A stretch of DNA of 64,000 nucleotides from the NCBI GenBank assembly GCA_033977485.1, contig CM066984.1, positions 113,453,251-113,517,250 on the forward strand. The letters run 5' to 3'. Position 1 is the stretch's first letter; each line of letters begins with the position of its first letter. The notes under the pieces are model-generated. The model made no database searches. It saw only the letters and a list, made by a program, of their open reading frames with translations, and was not told the origin of the DNA. Of the stretch, positions 33,001 to 44,180 are shown piece after piece. The DNA is from Hydrangea macrophylla (taxonomy: Eukaryota > Streptophyta > Magnoliopsida > Cornales > Hydrangeaceae). The translations under genes and the position numbers were made by a program.

Positions 33001-36000
33001 TAAGATGGCACTAAATATCTAAATAGACTAGATAAATATAAAAGGGTCTTTCAGCCTGTCAGATAAATAGGGAGAAAAGTATTTTCTGTATAATGTTCTT
33101 ATCTCAATGTGAGATTAGAGCCTTGTATTTATAGGGAATAAAAGAGAACAAATTACACAATTTACTACCATAAAATCAGCAAGAAATAAAAAAGCAAAAT
33201 AAAATCAAATCTGAAATTATTTCTAAATATTTTCATATCTTCCGTGATCCAGAAATTATGAGAAGAATATGAAATATTCTTCAACACGGCCTACTATGTA
33301 AACTTTGCATAGACATGATCATGAGTACCCTTGACCAATTTCCTTCTTTTTCCTTTCATGAAAGGAAATAACTAAAAAGAAGCATATAAGAGAACCCAAA
33401 CAAGAGAGAATAAATTTGTTAAGACACCCACAAACTTGAGAACCCAAACAAGAGAGAATAAATTTGTTAAGACACCCACAAACTTGTACTACATTTTTGG
33501 TGTTTTATGCTATTAACTGTAACTGAAAAACTGAATTACAGTCTGTCTTTTCTACCTTAGCGCGAATGGAAATAGGGATATCCTGAAGAACAGCGGGCTC
33601 AGTGTAGCTGCTCTCATACTGTAACCGCACGTGACCTTTAATTTGATTTCGGATGTCCCTTCCGAGTCTATTCCTGTTCAAATATTTGATGAGATCTGTC
33701 ATTTTATCCCTAAATTTTTCTGTTTTTGACCCTTTCACGATTAATGCTGTCATGTTACCAATCAAATAAGCACCAAGAATCATGTCAAAAGACACATAAA
33801 TCATTATAAATATCATTTCCCTCAGATTGACTGCATGTACATCTCCATAACCTGTAGAAGAAGAAGAACACACTCGTTTAGCATGACAGAGGATTCCCAT
33901 CAGCAAGCATAGAGGTTCTAGTTCGTTTGCGGATTTAAAGTAGGAAAAGAAAAATTGAAAGGAAAACAAGTAGGAAAACTATTTCCCTTGTGTTTTCCCT
34001 AGTGTTTTCCTCCACGTTTAAATGACATTAGAAATTGAAAATGTTCAAAATATAATAGTAACCTAAGAGAAGAACGGGAGTGACTCACAAAATTCAAAAT
34101 ATTTTTAACCTATTTTGTTCCTATTTCCTCACTGATTTCCTTAATAACCAAACAAAGAAAAGTTTTCTCCTCGGTGTTTTCTTTTCTTTTCCCTCACCAC
34201 TCCTGATGCCTAAAGAAGAAGTTTTTAGGGTAAAGAATTTCTTATTATTCACCCAATATTGATACAATATATATACAGGAGTAATGAGACAGAAAAAGGA
34301 AATAACAAGAAAAGGAAATAAATCAAATCAAAGATTACAAGGAAAGAAATCAAGAAAATAAAATCATAAACGATCCTAAGCAATATAAGTAAATATTCCA
34401 ACACTCCCCCTCAAGCTGGAGCGAATATATCCAAGAGCCCAAGCTTGATCAAAGAAGTCTTTAATAGCGAATGTCCACCTGGTTTAGTAAACATGTCAGC
34501 TGTATGTTCAGAAGAAAGGAACAAATTGCAGAACGATGACCCCAGGTCGAACTTTCTCACGAATGAAATGAACATCAACCTCAATGTGCTTAGTGCGCTC
34601 ATGGAGAAAATAATCAGAAGTAAGCATTATCGCCGACTTGTTATCACAAAACAATGTTGATGACTCAGTCCCAAGGAATCCTAATTCTTGCAAGAGAGAC
34701 TGAATCCATAAAAGTTCACAAGTGCCCTGTGCCATAGCACGATACTCAGCTTCAGCAGAAGATCTCGAAACAACTGCTTGTTTCTTGCTTTTCCAAGAGA
34801 TAAGGTGATTACCATAAAACATGCAAAAACCGGAAGTAGACCGTCTATCACTCTTGGAACCAGCATAATCAGCATCTGTAAAACACGAAATTCCAGACTG
34901 CTTTCCAGCAGCAAAAAAGAGACCCAGACCTGGGCAGGTTTTAAGATACCTCAGGATATGATGAACAACATCCATATGAGAAGTACGAGGAGCATGCATA
35001 AACTGGCTCACAACGCTCACAGCAAAAGTAAGATCAGGTCTAGTATTGGTCAAATAGATGAGACGACCAACTAAATGTTGATAAGAAGATGGATCAGATA
35101 AGAGCTCTCCTGACTCAGATGATAACTTGAAATTCGGATCCATAGGTGTAGAGGAGGGACGACATCCCATCATACCTGTATCACGGAGAAGGTCCAAAAC
35201 ATATTTCCGTTGAGATAGAGATATCCCATGGCGAGTCCTAGCAACCTCAATGCCAAGAAAGTATCGTAGTGCACCTAGATCTTTAACATCAAAGGACTTC
35301 CCAAGTTGTTGCTTTATATCCTCAATACCTGAAGAGTCATCGCCGGTAATAATGATATCATCCACATATACAGACAGGATGACACACTGACCATCAGGAC
35401 GTCGTCGAATAAAACATGTGTGATCAGAATGACACCTGCGGAACCCTGTAGAAAGAACAACTTCACTAAATCGGTTAAACCACGCCTGAGGAGATTACTT
35501 CAACCCATACAGAGACTTACGAAGACGACAAACTTTCCCAGAATACTCCCCCTCAGCCCAAAAACCCGGAGGAGGATCCATATAAATAGTTTCATGAAGG
35601 TCACCATTGAGAAACGCATTTTTCACATCCATCTGATAGAGAGGCCAAGAATGGGAGGCAGCCAAAGACACAATAAGCCAAACTGTAGTAAGCTTGGCAA
35701 CAGGGGCAAAGGTAGCACTGAAGTCTTTGCCGGGAACTTGGGTAAATCCCCGGGCGACAAGGCGTGCCTTATAACGATCAATAGTACCATCGGGAAGATG
35801 CTTAACTGTATATACCCATTTGCAGCCAACGGTCTTCTCCCCAAGAGAGAGAGGAACAAGCTCCCATGTGCGATTATGCTCAAGAGCCTGCATTTCTGCT
35901 TGCATAGCTGTAACCCAATTGGGATTCTGGAGAGCCTCAGACACAGACCGGGGAATAGAAACAGAGTCAACCTGACCAAGGAAAGCCTGATAGGAACCTG

Positions 36001-39000
36001 AAAGAGCAGAATAAGAGATATACTGGGAGATAGGATGAGCATTGGAACAAGAGTAACCATACCGATTAACCGGGCGAGACACACGGATAGACCGTCTTAG
36101 AGATAAAGGAGCTGGTACCGGAGAAGTTTCTGGCGTAGGAGCCTGAGCACGTGGACGGCGAGAGTAATGATATTCCGGGGAAGATGTGATCACAGGAGGA
36201 AGTGAGTCAATAGGAGACACAGTTTCATCAAAAATAGGAACAGGACGAGGGAGCTCGTCTGCCACTACCGGGGTATCTTGAGAGGGCAAGGCAAGTAAAG
36301 TAGAAGAACCTGCAAAGAAAGAAACATCTTCCAAAAATTTAACATCCATAGAAGTATAAAATCTACGAGAACAGGGTCGTAACACCGATAGCCCTTAGAC
36401 ATGGGCGAGTACCCAAGAAACACACAGCGGATAGCCTTATCATCCAATTTAGTGCGGAGAGGACTGCGATTTTGCACAAAACATGTGCAACCAAAGACAC
36501 GAGGCAAAACATGAAAGAGGGTGCATTCGGGCTGAAGAACATGGAGAGGTGCCTTTCCATCCAACACACGACTCGGAGTACGATTAATAAAATAGGTGGC
36601 AGTAAGGACAGCAAGATACCAAAAATACTTAGGTACCTCCATGCCCCGAAGAAGGCAACGAACAACAGACATGATGTGGCGGTTCTTGCGTTCCGCAACA
36701 CCATTCTGTTCAGGAGTATATGTGCAAGTAAGCTGTTGGAGGATACCTTGTTGATTTAATGCAGAGCAAAATTCATTTGAGATGTATTCTTGTCCATTAT
36801 CAGAACGAAGAGTACGAACAACGGTTTGATACTGGGTTTTAACCATTTGTAAAAATTGAGTAAACAGGGAGAAAACCTCGGATTTTTTCTTCATTAAATA
36901 AACCCATGTGTAACGTGAATAATCATCAATAAACGTGACATAATATCTATACCCTGGTAAAGCTGTAACAGGGGAAGGGCCCCACACATCAGAATGAATA
37001 ATATCAAATGCACAAGGTGCTCGAGACATACGAGGTATATAGCTAGACCGAGTATGTTTAGAAAGTTCACACACCACACAATGAAATTTATTATGCTCAC
37101 AGGCTTTTATTAATTATGGGAAAAGCAAACATAGATATTTAAAATTGGCATGGCCAAGACAGGCATGCCATAAGTCCAAAGTCTTAAAAGAAAAAACACT
37201 AGAAGAGGAACTAGGTAAAACAGACGCCTGGCAACTAGAAGACACAATTGGTGGTGGTTCCCCAAAATAATAGAGTCCACTGCGCTCATGCCCCGTACCA
37301 AAAATCTTCTTCGTAGCCAGGTCCTGCAAGAAACACCGATCAAGTAAGAAGATGATAGCACAATTATAACATTTTGCAAAACGACTGACAGAAAAAAGAT
37401 TTAAGGGAAATTTAGGAATATGAAAGACAGAAGACAAGGTAATAGTGGAGGATAAATGAACATCACCCTTACTACTAACACGAGTAGTGGAACCATCAGC
37501 AAGACAGACAGATTGGGTAACAGGTGTAAGGGGGGAAGAAAAAAGAGACAACTCACCAGTCATATGATCGTTAGCTCTAGAGTCCAGAACCCACGTCGGA
37601 GTTCCTGACTTAACATGAAAAGCAGTGGAAGTACCTGAAGCAAGAGCAGCAGTGGTTGTAGAAGAGGAGGAGCCTGATGACTGTTGAAGAAGAGAACCAA
37701 GCTGACTCTGAATCTGGCCAAGCTGCGACTGAAGCTGACTCTGAGCTTAATGAAGCTGTCCAATATCTGGAAGAGGGGGGTCAGAACCAGTATTAGCAAT
37801 CGCAGCAAAGCGCGGAGCGGGAGCACTATTAATCTTACGAGCATACTGTTGCTTCAATTCCGGATGAAGTTTGAAGCACCGATCCTTGGTGTGACCAATG
37901 CCATTACAATAGCGACAGATAGACTTCTTACCACCCGGGCGAGCACCAGTATTAGCTGTAAAAGCCATCTGATCAGGAATAGTAGGTGGCTCAAAAATCG
38001 GAGCCAAAGGGGCATGAACAGGCTGAATAAGGCGCCTACGACGCTCTTCACCATCAAGTGTAGCAAAGGCCTCATAGAGAGACAACAGAGGTGATGTGTT
38101 CAAAATCTGAGTGCGAAGAGATTCGAACTCTGTTTTCAAACCCATCAAAAACTGGTAAGTGTGCAGGCTCTCAGACCGTTGGAGAATAATTTCTGCAATG
38201 TCGGCGGGAAAGCCAGAAAGAGGCTCATACTGGGCCAGTTCCTCCCAACGAGACTGGAGGAAGCCAAAATAGTCAGCAATACTAAGTCGTAAAGAGTCCT
38301 GAGAGGCTTGAGAAATTTCCCGGTGAAGTTCAAAAATACGAGAGGCATTATGGGTATGCGCATACATCTTAGTTAGGGCCTTCCAGAGACTAGGTACCGA
38401 TTCATGGTACATAAAAATATGATAGATACGATTCTCCATGGAATTGAAGAACCATCCCAAAATAGTGCAATTATCCATGTCCCACTGTGCACGCTTGGGA
38501 TCAGAATCAGCAGGTTTAGCTTCCTTGTCGAAAATCCAACCAAGCTTGCCTTTTCCACCAAGAAAAAGGCAAAAAGAACGAGACCAAGCAGCAAAGTTTT
38601 GTCCATTTAACAGGACACTAGTAACCCGTTGTGTCGGACTATGCTGAGGGTGAGAGAGATCCATACGCGGTTGAGAACTAGAAGCAGGCTGAACATCCTT
38701 ATCAGAGATGGTCATTGTGAAGAAAAAGGAGAAGCAAATAAATTCTTAAAGAAGGCAAGAAAGAACCACCCAAATCATCACACGGCTATAGAAGGAACAG
38801 CAAAGGGCTACCACAACACACTGGTAGCCAGGAAAACAGAAATAGAGCACTAAAAAGGCTCTAACACATCACAGATAGGCCGAAAGAGGCAAGGAGCAGC
38901 ACAAAGCACGGGGGGCTTGGGGAGGTGGCTAGGGCTTCGCAGGGGCTGGGTGAGAGGGCTGGGATTGGCGCAGGGGCTGGGCGAGGGTGTCGGAAGGTGT

Positions 39001-42000
39001 GCCGAGGCTGGGATGTGGCTGGGGCTGCGCAGGAAAGAAAGGGGAGGCTTTGATACCAAGAAGAAGTTTTTAGGGTAAAGAATTTCTTATTATTCACCCA
39101 ATATTGATACAATATATATACAGGAGTAATGAGACAGAAAAAAGAAATAACAAGAAAAGGAAATAAATCAAATCAAAGATTACAAGGTAAGAAATCAAGA
39201 AAATAAAATCATAAACGATCCTAAGCAATATAAGTAAATATTCCAACACCTAAGAAGTAAGGGTAAAACTTCAGATTCAAGGCTTGTCCCGTAGACGTCT
39301 AATTAGATAATTATTAGAAGCTTTACTTACAGATATCAGAGTATGAGAAATTTGGTTTGACCAAAGTATATAAAATTAAATGCAAACAAATACCATTATG
39401 CTTGGTAAGATAATCACCATCAATATTTTATATATGCATACGCATAATCTGTGTGTGAAAAGAGAAAATATTGTCCAGTAGATCACCAGACATGTAATCT
39501 AAACAAAATAATTAAGACCAATCCTCTAAAATTGAATTAAGAAACACATGAAATGACAAAAATAAAAACGCAAACCGTAGTTCTTTTTTCACATAGAGAA
39601 AGGGATTTACCAACAGTTGCCATGGTAACAATGGCAAAGTATAGAGATGTTGTGTAGCGTTTCCATATATCAATCTCCCGGAAGCTTGCATAACTATAGT
39701 CACCCAGTTTTAAACTTCCAATCCAAGTGTACCCTTCTTCTTCTTGGGGTAGTGTGGTAGCCAGATAGTAAAAAACACAGGCTGCTGTATGTGTACAGTA
39801 TAATTCAACAACAATAAGTTTTATGATTCGGGTAAACATATAATTGATCCGTATGTCCTTCTCCAACTCCTGGAAAAAAACAATGACTTTGCGCACTCGA
39901 CTCAACCGTATCCATAGAAGGTACCTCACTTCTTCTTTTCTTCCACAAGCCTGATTAACACAGATTCTTGCAGTTATTACAAAAAAAGAACTATTGACGC
40001 AGGACACTCAAATAAAATATAAATATGGATGTAAAATTGATGAATAATTAAAGAACAAGAAGAAAAAGATAGATTCTTGGAGCACCAAAAAAAAGAGAGT
40101 AACTCTTGGAATCCACCAAGATCTATTGGAGTCCACCAATCCCTTGAAAGCTCTCAAAGAAAAAACTCAATATTTTTTATTCATAATCATAAGCTGTCGA
40201 ATACAATTCTGCACCACCTTATTTACAGCTAATTAAAAGTCTCCTAATTTATGGAAACTCCCTAAAAGATATAGCAAAATTAAAATCTCCTAATTTGATA
40301 AATATGATAAGATTTTCTAGAGATATAGTTTCCTAAAGATAAAATCTCATAATATACATTATTCCTTAAATAAAGATTCCTACTATATGGAAAAAATAAA
40401 ATAAAATAACTAAATACAATTGCCTCCCGGGTCAAATATGTAAATCACAAAATTGCCCTTTTGTTCCCTAGCAACGTGTACACTAAATGGAAAGAGGCCC
40501 AATTCTGGGCCCAAACCGACGGCTAACCGCCACCGACCAAAACTACATTTGGTCGATGCTATTACCTGCACCGAACAAGTCGGCCACAATCGGTGGGCAA
40601 TATTAGAACACCAATTTAATCGGTTCGTCTTGGATTTTCACATAAAAACCGACCACCACCGACCGATATCACCCCTAGTGTTACTTTCTAATAGCAATTC
40701 ATGATACAAGGAACATGACAATCATGAATCTGTTGTAAAGCATTGATCGAATCATCATCTTCCTAAGTTTGAACTATAAGATTCACTACAAGTATTAAAA
40801 AAAAAAAAAAAAAGTCAGGATATACATACAGATAAAAGAATAGAAAACAAGAGCCAATCAGAATAGTAGCTGCTAAGTTACAGAGCATTTTTATGGGGAA
40901 ATGTTTGTGATGTAGGAATGAAGAGAAGAATATCAAAGGGGATGAATCATAGAGAAAATAAACCACATCTGGAAAATAATAAACTAGAATAACTAGAGAA
41001 AAAGGAGGGGAAAAACACACACACAGAGAACCCATTTCATACTTGCACCAACCTCAAAAGAACTGGAATTTCAGAAAGATAGAGAAATACCTTATAGATA
41101 AGGTCCCAAGGCATACATCCAAGAAAATCAATGATAAAGCTAGATTTCAAGTACCTGCAAAGCAAATGAAAAGAATATATTTATATAAGAAGATTAAAGC
41201 TGTATTGAAGTCCTAAATGGACAAAATAAAAAATTTGTGAAATTTCTCAATGGCAATGTGAGAGAAGACGAGAGAACTGACCGAAGAGCAATTGGGGTGC
41301 GCTTAGAGACCATTCGGTAGGTCTGACTATCTCTGTAGGCGACCAAGAATTGCAGGACAATGTCAATAAGGAAAGCGAGTTGACCTGCAATGTCCAGTAC
41401 GAAAAGGTTCTTGGGCAAACCTCTGAAGAACCCAAACTCCAGGGGTGTGAAGAAAGAGGAGTACACTGCCCATATCAATATGAATTTCTCCCATGCTCGA
41501 TACCACCTGCAATTCCCACTCTCTTTTATTAGCAATTCCCTCTGTTTTCAGTATTAGAGTTTGTTTGAAAATAATCACTAATATTTTAATACTTAGAAAA
41601 ATTATTTCAACATTGTAAATTCAATCTCAGTACTTACAATTCAATACTTGATTTTTTATTTTGTCAAACAGACCCTAGACACACATCACATGTTTTATCT
41701 AGCACCTTGTGGCCTAAATGTCCAATGGTATAGCCCCTCTTTTCTCTTTGGAGAGGTGGGGGTTCAACTCTCCCTGTCAAGGTTTATGTTTTATAACGTG
41801 GGTCTTGAGCTTTGGTAAGGGTAATATTTAGAACACATCCAAAAATACAATTTTTAGGAAACAACTCTGAGTCTTGACCCCTCTAGTCTGACTCAATGTG
41901 TGTATAAGTGTATGTTTTTGTGTGTGAGTGTGTACAATTGCCCATAGCACCCAAAAAAAACACACAAAAAAAGACATCACACGTTTTTGCCGCAAAAGAG

Positions 42001-43719
42001 GTTCTGTTGTCTAGAACCACAAGTACCATTGGGCCTAAATCAAGGCCTTAGAATGGGATTTAGGCCATTTAGTGCGAAAAAATAATTAGTAAAAATATGA
42101 TAAGTTTGGTTACAAAAAATCATATGGTTGCTCAATAAGTTTCACATACAATGAGATGTGGGTTAAAACATTTTCAGTCTAAGATAAGTGAATCAGTGAA
42201 TGTTCCATAACTGTTTCAAATTTTTTTTTTTTTTGCCTTTAGGATTAAGTTAATTTCTTTTTATACTAATTTCACCTATAAAACAAACAATTCTTAATAC
42301 GTTTAAAAAGGTTATCTATAAGTCCTTAAATATTTTGGGCTAATTGAGTATATTAAATAATTATTTCGGGTAAATTCAAAAAATTTTAAGGACTAAGGTG
42401 AAAAAGTTTGAATTTAGTAGGGGTAAATCAAAAATTAGCGGAGACATATATGCATAAAGTATAAAATATACGTACAAAGTAAAAAAAGATAATTTTGAAA
42501 TGTTAAGGAGGGCAATTGTCCCCTACCCCAAGAACCTTAATGCATCTGCCCATGGCTGCATACAATTATTTTTTCGTTTAACGAGTACAAATCCTCCAAT
42601 ACTTTAAACAGTTTATCTAAAGTGATTTTATTGCTGCAAAAACATGAGCAAACTCGAATACATGCATCGACCTCACTCTACCCGCACCAGGGATGCAGGA
42701 TAAAGGTAGGATTCGAAGTTTAGATTGTTCATAATTACCATGAATCGACCCAACCCCAATCACTTTAATCAGGTTTTTCCATCCTATAATGTTTAATGAG
42801 TCATTCTGTCAATTTCAATTCATGTTTTCCATCCTATAATGTTTAATGAGTCATTCTGTCAATTTCAATTCATGTTTTCCATTCTATAATGTTTGAGTCA
42901 TTCTGTCAATTTCGATTCATGTTTTCCATCCTATAATGTTTGAGTCATTCTGTCAATTTTGATTCGTGTCACGATTTAGCGTTACCGTTTTGTTTGTTCA
43001 ACCAAACTGGATTATCTTACATCAAAAGAGAAAAACCTTAGTACTTAGTAGCCATCTTATTTTCTTTCTAAACCCTTAATTAATCGCAGGCTCTCACCCT
43101 AATTCGAACCCGCACTAATACTCCTTTTGTTTCAAGGTAAAATATTTTCCATAAAATATTTTCACATTCAAAATTAGAGAGTATTTTTACTCACCCAATT
43201 TTTGGTGTGCTAATACTCACCCAAGTCTCTTATTGGTCAATGCAATGGAATTCAAGATTAAACATCATTAATTAACTTATGAATCCCACTATATTGACCA
43301 ATACAAAACTTAAATATTAACATACCAAAAATTAGGTGAACAAAAGTATTTTCTTCAAAATTATATGTAAAAACATCGAAACAAAAAAATCCTTTATAGG
43401 AACGGCCAACAAGACTCAACTATTGCGAGCTGACAGCTCTTATTAAAGTGGGACCCACACATGTATTTTAATTTTATAATTAAAAAAAAAAAACAAAATT
43501 ATCTCCAATTTGAGTTTGAATGTGAAGATAAGCAGAGTTGAATCTGCTCGTCTTGTCCAATAACATATACTTATAAAAATATCTGCTCATCCAATTGGTA
43601 TAATAATCCTTAAAGTGTGATATAATTGGTGGAGACCTACCATCCCTGTAATAGATTGCCAGGTGTCTAGGTGATGACGGCCTTTATCACTCCCAAAAAA
43701 AAAAAGGCATACGCCGAAC

Positions 43720-43758
<39 letters not shown>

Positions 43759-44098
43759 TGGGCCGTTGGGGTTGTTTTAGAGAGAGAAAATCGCACCTGT
43801 TGTCAGGACGTATGACCATACTACCGGAGAGGTCTCTAATGCCATTGATCACACTCTCTGTGCTAAACTTCCTCCTAGTCGCCTCGAGTCCCAACTCGTT
43901 CGTCAACAGAGTGAATCGACTTCCACGCGACGATTTGATTTGATCTCTCAGATCGTCAACTACGTACTCTCCATCGTCACTCCCATCCGTCTCCTCTTCT
44001 CTTCGTACACTTCCAGACATTCGATCCATAGATTTGATAAAACCTTTCAATTTCTGAGCAGAATGTGTTAAAAAACTCTCTGCACTGTTCGACGTCAT
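24798..44098 (-). CDS. SKOR: Outward-rectifying Shaker K+ channel, SKOR/GORK type (13 exons, 850 aa)
   Basis: Exons (- strand): 44098-43797, 41506-41282, 41154-41091, 39950-39611, 33851-33556, 32954-32874, 29057-28959, 28806-28585, 28051-27863, 27190-27115, 26727-26430, 25895-25777 and 25039-24798. All junctions are GT-AG and phases sum to 851 codons. It is a plasma-membrane K+ efflux channel, in Arabidopsis acting in xylem loading (SKOR) or guard cells (GORK). S1-S3 lie at about 103-195, the S4 sensor RYLLWIRLSRVRKV at about 205-220, and the selectivity filter TVGYGD at 309-314. S6 contains the outward-rectifier motif SFDMILGAYLIGNM (D-M-I is linked to K+ sensing in SKOR). A cyclic-nucleotide-binding-like domain spans about 428-540, ankyrin repeats about 555-770 and a KHA domain about 785-850. 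No stop or frameshift is seen, so the gene looks functional despite about 16.7 kb of introns. SKOR and GORK cannot be separated here; ATGs at residues 24 and 27 are alternative starts. Confidence 0.93.
26851..27092. mobile_element. MITE in SKOR-like intron 10
   Basis: Terminal inverted repeats GAGCCTGTTTGGG and CCCAAACAGGCTC are perfect over 13 bp, continuing into TAGCTTTT / AAAAGCTAA. It fills most of the 387-bp intron and ends 22 bp from the exon 10 donor. Flanking 3-mers TTG and TTA suggest a TTA-type (Tourist) target site, but this is uncertain. Confidence 0.75.
27665..27838. mobile_element. Partial MITE in SKOR-like intron 9, related to the intron 10 copy
   Basis: The left end GAGCCCATTTGGGTTAGCTTTT matches the TIR of the element at 26851-27092, with the same internal AAAAGCTGTTT...TTAGCTTTAAA. 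The right terminal repeat is missing. Confidence 0.55.
28156..28423. mobile_element. MITE in SKOR-like intron 8 with TAA target duplication
   Basis: The left end GGGCCCGGTTAGAATGG and the right end (complement GACCCTGATTGGAATCA) are imperfect inverted repeats. TAA flanks both ends (28153-28155 and 28424-28426). The interior carries repeated AAGCAC/GTGCTT motifs. The right end is repeated 100 bp further on. Confidence 0.6.
28391..28588. repeat. Tandem duplication (about 100 bp) copying the exon 8 splice donor
   Basis: TGCGTTTCAGAAATGATTCC occurs at 28394 and 28494, exactly 100 bp apart. Similarity continues through GTAAGTAGAGGCGTGA-like and TTACCTCT blocks. The copy at 28491-28588 includes the exon 8/intron 8 boundary (AGAG|GTAATA on the - strand). 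The other copy has AGAG|GTAAAA at about 28483-28484. Confidence 0.8.
29366..29871 (-). mobile_element. TRIM retrotransposon array (three LTRs, two internal segments) in SKOR-like intron 6
   Basis: LTR copies lie at 29759-29871 (113 bp), 29534-29648 (115 bp) and 29366-29414 (truncated). On the - strand each full LTR begins TGTTGAGATTATAATCCC or its one-base variant and is followed by a PBS-like TGGTATCAGAG. A polypurine GTGGGGGAG precedes the middle LTR. Internal segments are only about 110 bp and encode nothing, which defines a TRIM. Flanking 5-mers are CTGAC (29361-29365) and TTGAC (29872-29876), a target duplication with one change. The LTR-int-LTR-int-LTR order implies unequal recombination between LTRs. 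Confidence 0.85.
29919..30004. repeat. Compound microsatellite (CT)30(CA)13
   Basis: Uninterrupted CT then CA repeat in SKOR-like intron 6, likely length-polymorphic. Confidence 0.95.
30264..32732 (+). mobile_element. Solo LTR of a Ty3/gypsy-like element (2.47 kb) in SKOR-like intron 6
   Basis: It begins TGTAATACCCGTACCCGG and ends GGGTTGGGGTGTGACA, giving TG...CA ends. Flanking 5-mers AATGT (30259-30263) and GATGT (32733-32737) agree at 4 of 5 positions. No internal coding, PBS or second LTR copy is present, so this is read as a solo LTR. Blocks such as GTAGGTTAATTAGCAACTT, TTGGGGAGGTAAA, GAGGTGAGT and CACTAAGCGTAAGCTTAA recur at 62.2-63.3 kb and, in part, in the element at 58021-61202. It lies antisense to the channel gene. 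Confidence 0.8.
33057..33286 (-). mobile_element. Solo Copia-type LTR (230 bp) in SKOR-like intron 5
   Basis: The - strand begins TGTTGAAGAATATTTC and ends ATTTATCTGACA. Flanking 5-mers CAGCC (33052-33056) and CGGCC (33287-33291) agree at 4 of 5 positions. No internal region is present. Confidence 0.75.
33390..33485. repeat. 48-bp tandem duplication in SKOR-like intron 5
   Basis: GAGAACCCAAACAAGAGAG and the following sequence through CACCCACAAACTT is repeated exactly once at a 48-bp period. The copies are identical, so the duplication is recent. Confidence 0.9.
34214..34403 (-). repeat. Copia B 3' LTR
   Basis: 190 bp, starting TGTTGGAATATTTAC on the - strand and ending AAAAACTTCTTCT next to the CCTAA duplication. 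Confidence 0.92.
34411..38715 (-). pseudogene. Copia B gag-pol, multiply disabled
   Basis: Gag starts at the ATG at 38713-38715 (322 codons) and has a zinc knuckle CRYCNGIGHTKDRC, but a TAA at 37747 ends it. The protease motif reads LDSRANDHM: the invariant Gly of the DSG active site is Arg (codon 37576-37578). A second in-frame TAA is at 37114, just before the integrase zinc region ends (CVVCELSKHT). Integrase continues (HSDVWGP, FIDDYSRYTWVYLMK, NGVAERKN) to a frameshift near 36365-36385. The RT frame is stopped by TAA in place of a Gln codon at 35495 (after SLYGLK). RT resumes with VYVDDIIITGDD, and RNase H has FTDADYAG, SSAEAEYRAMA and CDNKSAI. A last frameshift lies near 34510-34600 before DIFAPA. 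The copy cannot make its own polyprotein. Confidence 0.92.
38716..39045 (-). other. Copia B leader
   Basis: Lies between the PBS and gag start. The part at 38900-39050 is GC-rich with repeated GGGGCTGGG/GGCTTCG-like units. No coding signal. Confidence 0.6.
39046..39058 (-). other. Copia B primer-binding site
   Basis: The - strand reads TGGTATCAAAGCC directly after the 5' LTR, a one-base variant of the initiator tRNA-Met PBS in Copia A. Its position fixes the LTR end and therefore the unusual terminal CT. Confidence 0.88.
39059..39248 (-). repeat. Copia B 5' LTR
   Basis: 190 bp, 188 identical to the 3' LTR; flanked on the right by CCTAA. Confidence 0.92.
40065..40710 (-). mobile_element. Possible LTR remnant in SKOR-like intron 3
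   Basis: The - strand contains a GGTCGGTGGTGGTCGG-type GC-rich block, an AT-rich block and a distal CCAAGAGTTACTCTC stretch, an organisation like a plant LTR (promoter, TATA-like, transcribed end). Terminal dinucleotides and a target duplication were not found, so the boundaries are approximate. Confidence 0.3.
42775..42968. repeat. Tandem repeat, four units of 50/47 bp, in SKOR-like intron 1
   Basis: Units start TTTTCCATCCTATAATGTTT at 42775, 42825, 42875 and 42922. The last two lack three bases (TAA) present in the first two. Confidence 0.92.
43180..43350. mobile_element. Foldback MITE in SKOR-like intron 1
   Basis: GTATTTTTACTCACCCAATTTTTGG at the left matches the complement of the right end (AATACTTTTGTTCACCTAATTTTTGG). 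ATTGGTCAAT occurs on both arms. Similar in design to the element at 23562-23736. Confidence 0.7.
43722..43756. repeat. (GA)n microsatellite beside SKOR-like exon 1
   Basis: About 17 GA units, read as (CT)n on the transcribed strand, 40 bp downstream of the exon 1 donor. Confidence 0.9.
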
Positions 44099-44149
44099 TC
44101 AGTTAAATCTTTTCAGATTTCAGTACTGAACCGATCGTATGTATAGTAT

Positions 44150-44180
<31 letters not shown>

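Larger units (their letters stand above)
34214..39248 (-). mobile_element. Complete Ty1/Copia element (Copia B) with TG...CT LTRs, coding region broken, in SKOR-like intron 4
   Basis: LTRs of 190 bp lie at 34214-34403 and 39059-39248 and differ at two positions. A perfect target duplication CCTAA flanks the element (34209-34213 and 39249-39253). A PBS (TGGTATCAAAGCC on the - strand, 39046-39058) and polypurine tract (34404-34412) are present. On the - strand each LTR begins TGTTGG but ends TTCTTCT rather than CA. Gag, protease, integrase, RT and RNase H are all recognisable, but several stops and frameshifts interrupt them. It lies in the same orientation as the channel gene. Confidence 0.95.

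Noticed and set aside
41695..41800. SINE-like tRNA motif (TCCAATGGTATAGCCCC...GGGGTTCAACTCTCC)
   Set aside because: Box-like spacing is present in SKOR-like intron 1, but I could not find a tail, body or target duplication.
43671..43943. + strand open frame of 90 codons with Glu/Arg repeats
   Set aside because: It is the complement of SKOR-like exon 1 and the adjacent (GA)n microsatellite.
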